Of a DNA stretch of 51,427 nt, positions 49,873 to 51,427 are shown one piece after another. Source of the DNA: CADCTB01 sp964479465 (GTDB lineage: Bacteria > Actinomycetota > Acidimicrobiia > Acidimicrobiales > AC-14); NCBI GenBank assembly GCA_964479465.1, contig CAYZMG010000026.1, forward strand, positions 1 to 51,427, in the 5' to 3' direction. A model generated the notes under the pieces. It did not search any database. It was not told where the DNA came from and saw only the letters and a program-made list of their open reading frames with translations. How positions within the stretch are numbered: the first letter of the stretch is position 1; each line of letters starts with the position of its first letter. The position numbers and the translations under genes are program-made.

Positions 49873-50382
49873 GTGACCCTCGAACTCACCCGGTTCCAGC
49901 GGATCCTCCTTGGGACGGACGGCACGGTCACGGCCCTACTCGAGGCGTTCGCCGGCGAGCCCATGCAGCTAATGAAGCTTCACCAGGCATTCGACACGTC
50001 GAAGGAGGGTGACCCCGGGACGATCGAGCCCGGGGTGAAAGTGCTCCGGCGCCGGGTGCTTCTCAGCGGGCGCCATACGCGCCGAAGCCTCGTGTATGCC
50101 GAGGCGGTGGTGGTCATCGAGCGGGTGGACTCTGATGTCTTGGACGGGCTGGTCGGAACGGACAAGGCCATCGGCGTCCTGCTGGCCGAGAGCCGGACAG
50201 AGACCTTCCGCGAAATCCTGGGCGTCGACCGGGAGCCGGCGGGCGACCTTTCCGCCCGTTTCGGCATCGAGCCGACCGACGACGTGCTCTGGCGGACCTA
50301 CCGGATCTTGTCCGGAGGACAAACGGCGATCGTCATCACCGAGAAGTTCCCCGCCGACGTCTTCCGGAACCTGCCAACCTGA
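49873..50382 (+). CDS. Chorismate-lyase-like protein (4-hydroxybenzoate synthase type)
   Basis: A 169-residue protein similar to the UbiC-like/DUF98 group that includes mycobacterial Rv2949c, a chorismate-to-4-hydroxybenzoate lyase: LTRFQRILLGTDGTVTALLE, VKVLRRRVLLSGRHTRRSLV, YAEAVVVIERVDSDVL, VLLAESRTETFREIL, WRTYRILSGGQTAIVITEKF. The conserved Arg of RRVLLSG, the Glu of YAEAVV and the Glu of ITEKF match the catalytic and product-binding pattern. GTG 49873 is chosen; the frame is open upstream (a TTG at about 49855). It would supply an aromatic acid for the ligases at 22134 or the A-T protein; this link is inferred. Confidence 0.78.
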   Translation: MTLELTRFQRILLGTDGTVTALLEAFAGEPMQLMKLHQAFDTSKEGDPGTIEPGVKVLRRRVLLSGRHTRRSLVYAEAVVVIERVDSDVLDGLVGTDKAIGVLLAESRTETFREILGVDREPAGDLSARFGIEPTDDVLWRTYRILSGGQTAIVITEKFPADVFRNLPT

Positions 50383-50465
50383 CATCGTTGTTTGGAGCAG
50401 CCGCCGTGTGGAAGACTCTGACAAACGGCGAAGTCGGCCAAGACGCGGGACACGAGGGAGCAACC

Positions 50466-51427
50466 ATGGTCAGACGCACAGGCGCGCGAAAGCTGGCACT
50501 GATAGTTGCCGCCGTGGTGGGCGTGAGCACTCTGAACCTGTCGACGTCCACCGCCGACGTGACCGCGGTCGAGGGCGAGGCCTATGGCGTGTTCGCCAGT
50601 GTCAGCCTCTTCGGTGGGCCCGCCAACGTCGCGGGACCAATCGCTCCCGTGACACTCCCGGCGGGCGGCTCAGCCGTACCGATCACGGCCACGGCGCCGA
50701 ACGGCAACGTCGTCTTCGGCCCGGCGACGATCTTTAGCTCGGGCCCGGTCAGCACCAGCACGCAGGGGACGACCGGACCCGGCGGGTCGGTGACCAGCTC
50801 GGCCACCCTTGCCCCCGTCAACACCTCTGATAGCGAGATCTTCACCGCCACCTCGATCTCGAGCACGTGCACCGCGTCGGAGACGGGCGTCACCGGCTCG
50901 ACCACGGTGGCCAACGGAACGATAATCCTTCAGGATCCCAACCCGGATACTTCCGGCGAGGAAGGCGAGGACATCCGGAACATCCCGACCCTGCCCGAGC
51001 CCAACACGACCTATGAGGGCACGGTCGCCAACGTCAACGACAACTTCCGGGCAGTCTTCAACGAGCAGATCGTGAACCCCGACGGCTCCCTCACGGTCAA
51101 CGCCTACCACCTGTACCTCCTCGGACCGACCGCCGTCGGTGAGGTGATCGTCGGGCACGTCGTGTGCGGTGTGACGGCCACCCCGACGAGCACCAGCACC
51201 TCGAGCCCGCCAACCAGCTCCACCTCGAGCTCGACCAGCTCCACCTCGAGCTCGACCAGCTCCACCTCGAGCACCACGAGCACGATGCCGACCACCACGT
51301 CGTCGACCACCACGAGCACGATGCCGACCACCACGTCGTCGACCACCACGAGCACGATGCCGACCACCACGTCGACGACCACCACGCTTCCGGCGACGAC
51401 CACCACGCTTCCGGCGACGACCACCAC
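50466..51427 (+). CDS. Secreted choice-of-anchor-P-like protein with Ser/Thr repeats (3' truncated)
   Basis: Open frame from ATG 50466 to the window edge (320 codons, no stop). It has a signal peptide, ALIVAAVVGVSTLNLSTSTA, then a domain beginning EGEAYGVFASVSLFGGPANV, GSVTSSATLAPVNTSDSEIF, NDNFRAVFNEQIVNPDGSLT and NAYHLYLLGPTAVGEVIVGH. This layout resembles the choice-of-anchor-P family found in actinobacterial surface proteins. From residue 238 it turns into Ser/Thr/Pro repeats coded by tandem DNA repeats and continues beyond the window. GAGGGAG precedes the ATG. The anchoring signal is not visible. Confidence 0.75.
   Translation, partial: MVRRTGARKLALIVAAVVGVSTLNLSTSTADVTAVEGEAYGVFASVSLFGGPANVAGPIAPVTLPAGGSAVPITATAPNGNVVFGPATIFSSGPVSTSTQGTTGPGGSVTSSATLAPVNTSDSEIFTATSISSTCTASETGVTGSTTVANGTIILQDPNPDTSGEEGEDIRNIPTLPEPNTTYEGTVANVNDNFRAVFNEQIVNPDGSLTVNAYHLYLLGPTAVGEVIVGHVVCGVTATPTSTSTSSPPTSSTSSSTSSTSSSTSSTSSTTSTMPTTTSSTTTSTMPTTTSSTTTSTMPTTTSTTTTLPATTTTLPATTT
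51216..51427 (+). repeat. Tandem repeats coding the Ser/Thr-rich region
   Basis: Three successive units: a 21-bp unit (AGCTCCACCTCGAGCTCG...) about three times at 51216-51276; a 36-bp unit coding TTTSTMPTTTSS about three times at roughly 51270-51380; and a 21-bp unit (ACCACCACGCTTCCGGCGACG) at least twice to the edge. The array is in frame and open at the end, so copy number may vary between strains. Confidence 0.7.

Noticed and set aside
51216..51427. CRISPR-like array at the 3' end
   Set aside because: The repeats are tandem, in frame and continuous with an open reading frame, with no unique spacers and no cas genes nearby.

Overview
The window is a very GC-rich chromosomal segment, most likely from an uncultivated actinobacterium. 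Support comes from the core gene order (rsmD, coaD, a SepIVA-like coiled-coil gene, DUF177, rpmF, plsX, acpP, rnc, mutM, smc, ftsY, ffh, rpsP), from the many GTG/TTG starts with 4-bp stop/start overlaps, and from TANNNT -10 boxes 6-7 nt upstream of ATG/GTG, a pattern typical of leaderless actinobacterial genes. The class is not proven; Acidimicrobiia would fit. Two blocks of exactly ten Ns (20528-20537 and 31973-31982) mark assembly joins, so this is probably a draft or metagenome scaffold. The replicon is essentially free of transposons and phage genes. No stretch above about 180 bases lacks a gene.

Region 1 (1-13554, all minus strand) is housekeeping: ribosomal proteins S16 and L32, the SRP pair Ffh/FtsY, SMC, Fpg/MutM, RNase III, acyl carrier protein, PlsX, CoaD, RsmD and division-associated proteins. 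Two accessory genes, a Uma2-type nuclease and a C45 acyltransferase/hydrolase, interrupt the conserved order. A palindromic repeat occurs twice, at 1580-1619 and 6970-7007.

Region 2 (13609-43237) is accessory and looks like one biosynthetic locus with inserted toxin-antitoxin genes. (a) A secreted metalloprotease-like protein with an FN3 domain. (b) A coupled plus-strand operon: CaiB/BaiF CoA-transferase, acyl-CoA ligase, alpha/beta hydrolase, sulfotransferase. (c) Two small toxin-antitoxin pairs at 20713-21990. (d) A coupled minus-strand operon: SDR, PaaA/PaaC-like diiron oxygenase, unknown protein, benzoate-CoA-ligase-like enzyme. (e) A divergent Sfp-type phosphopantetheinyl transferase. 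(f) A secreted P-domain/RTX protein. (g) A coupled plus-strand operon: glycosyltransferase, class III aminotransferase, VOC protein, stand-alone adenylation-carrier didomain. (h) A three-gene minus-strand NRPS operon: a split-adenylation protein enclosing a condensation domain, an A-MT-T-C module whose pocket reads as glycine (predicted N-methylglycine), and an A-T-C module with no thioesterase. (i) A decayed paralogue of the glycosyltransferase, leaving from a 28-bp back-to-back promoter shared with the NRPS operon.

Region 3 (43225-51427) holds a benzaldehyde-dehydrogenase-like ALDH, an MBL-fold hydrolase, an archaeal-type AspRS-like enzyme with a probable CTG start, a Met-rich FixH/YtkA-like protein, an ABC-2 transporter, a Met/His-rich cupredoxin-like lipoprotein, a chorismate-lyase-like protein (4-hydroxybenzoate formation), and the 5' end of a secreted choice-of-anchor-P-like protein.

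Working model (inference): a chorismate- or aldehyde-derived aromatic acid is activated and modified by the CoA-ligase/diiron operon, a non-amino-acid starter is loaded on the A-T didomain, and a short peptide containing sarcosine is built, then glycosylated and/or sulfated. The product is not predictable from sequence alone, and I recognise no described cluster with this set of genes.
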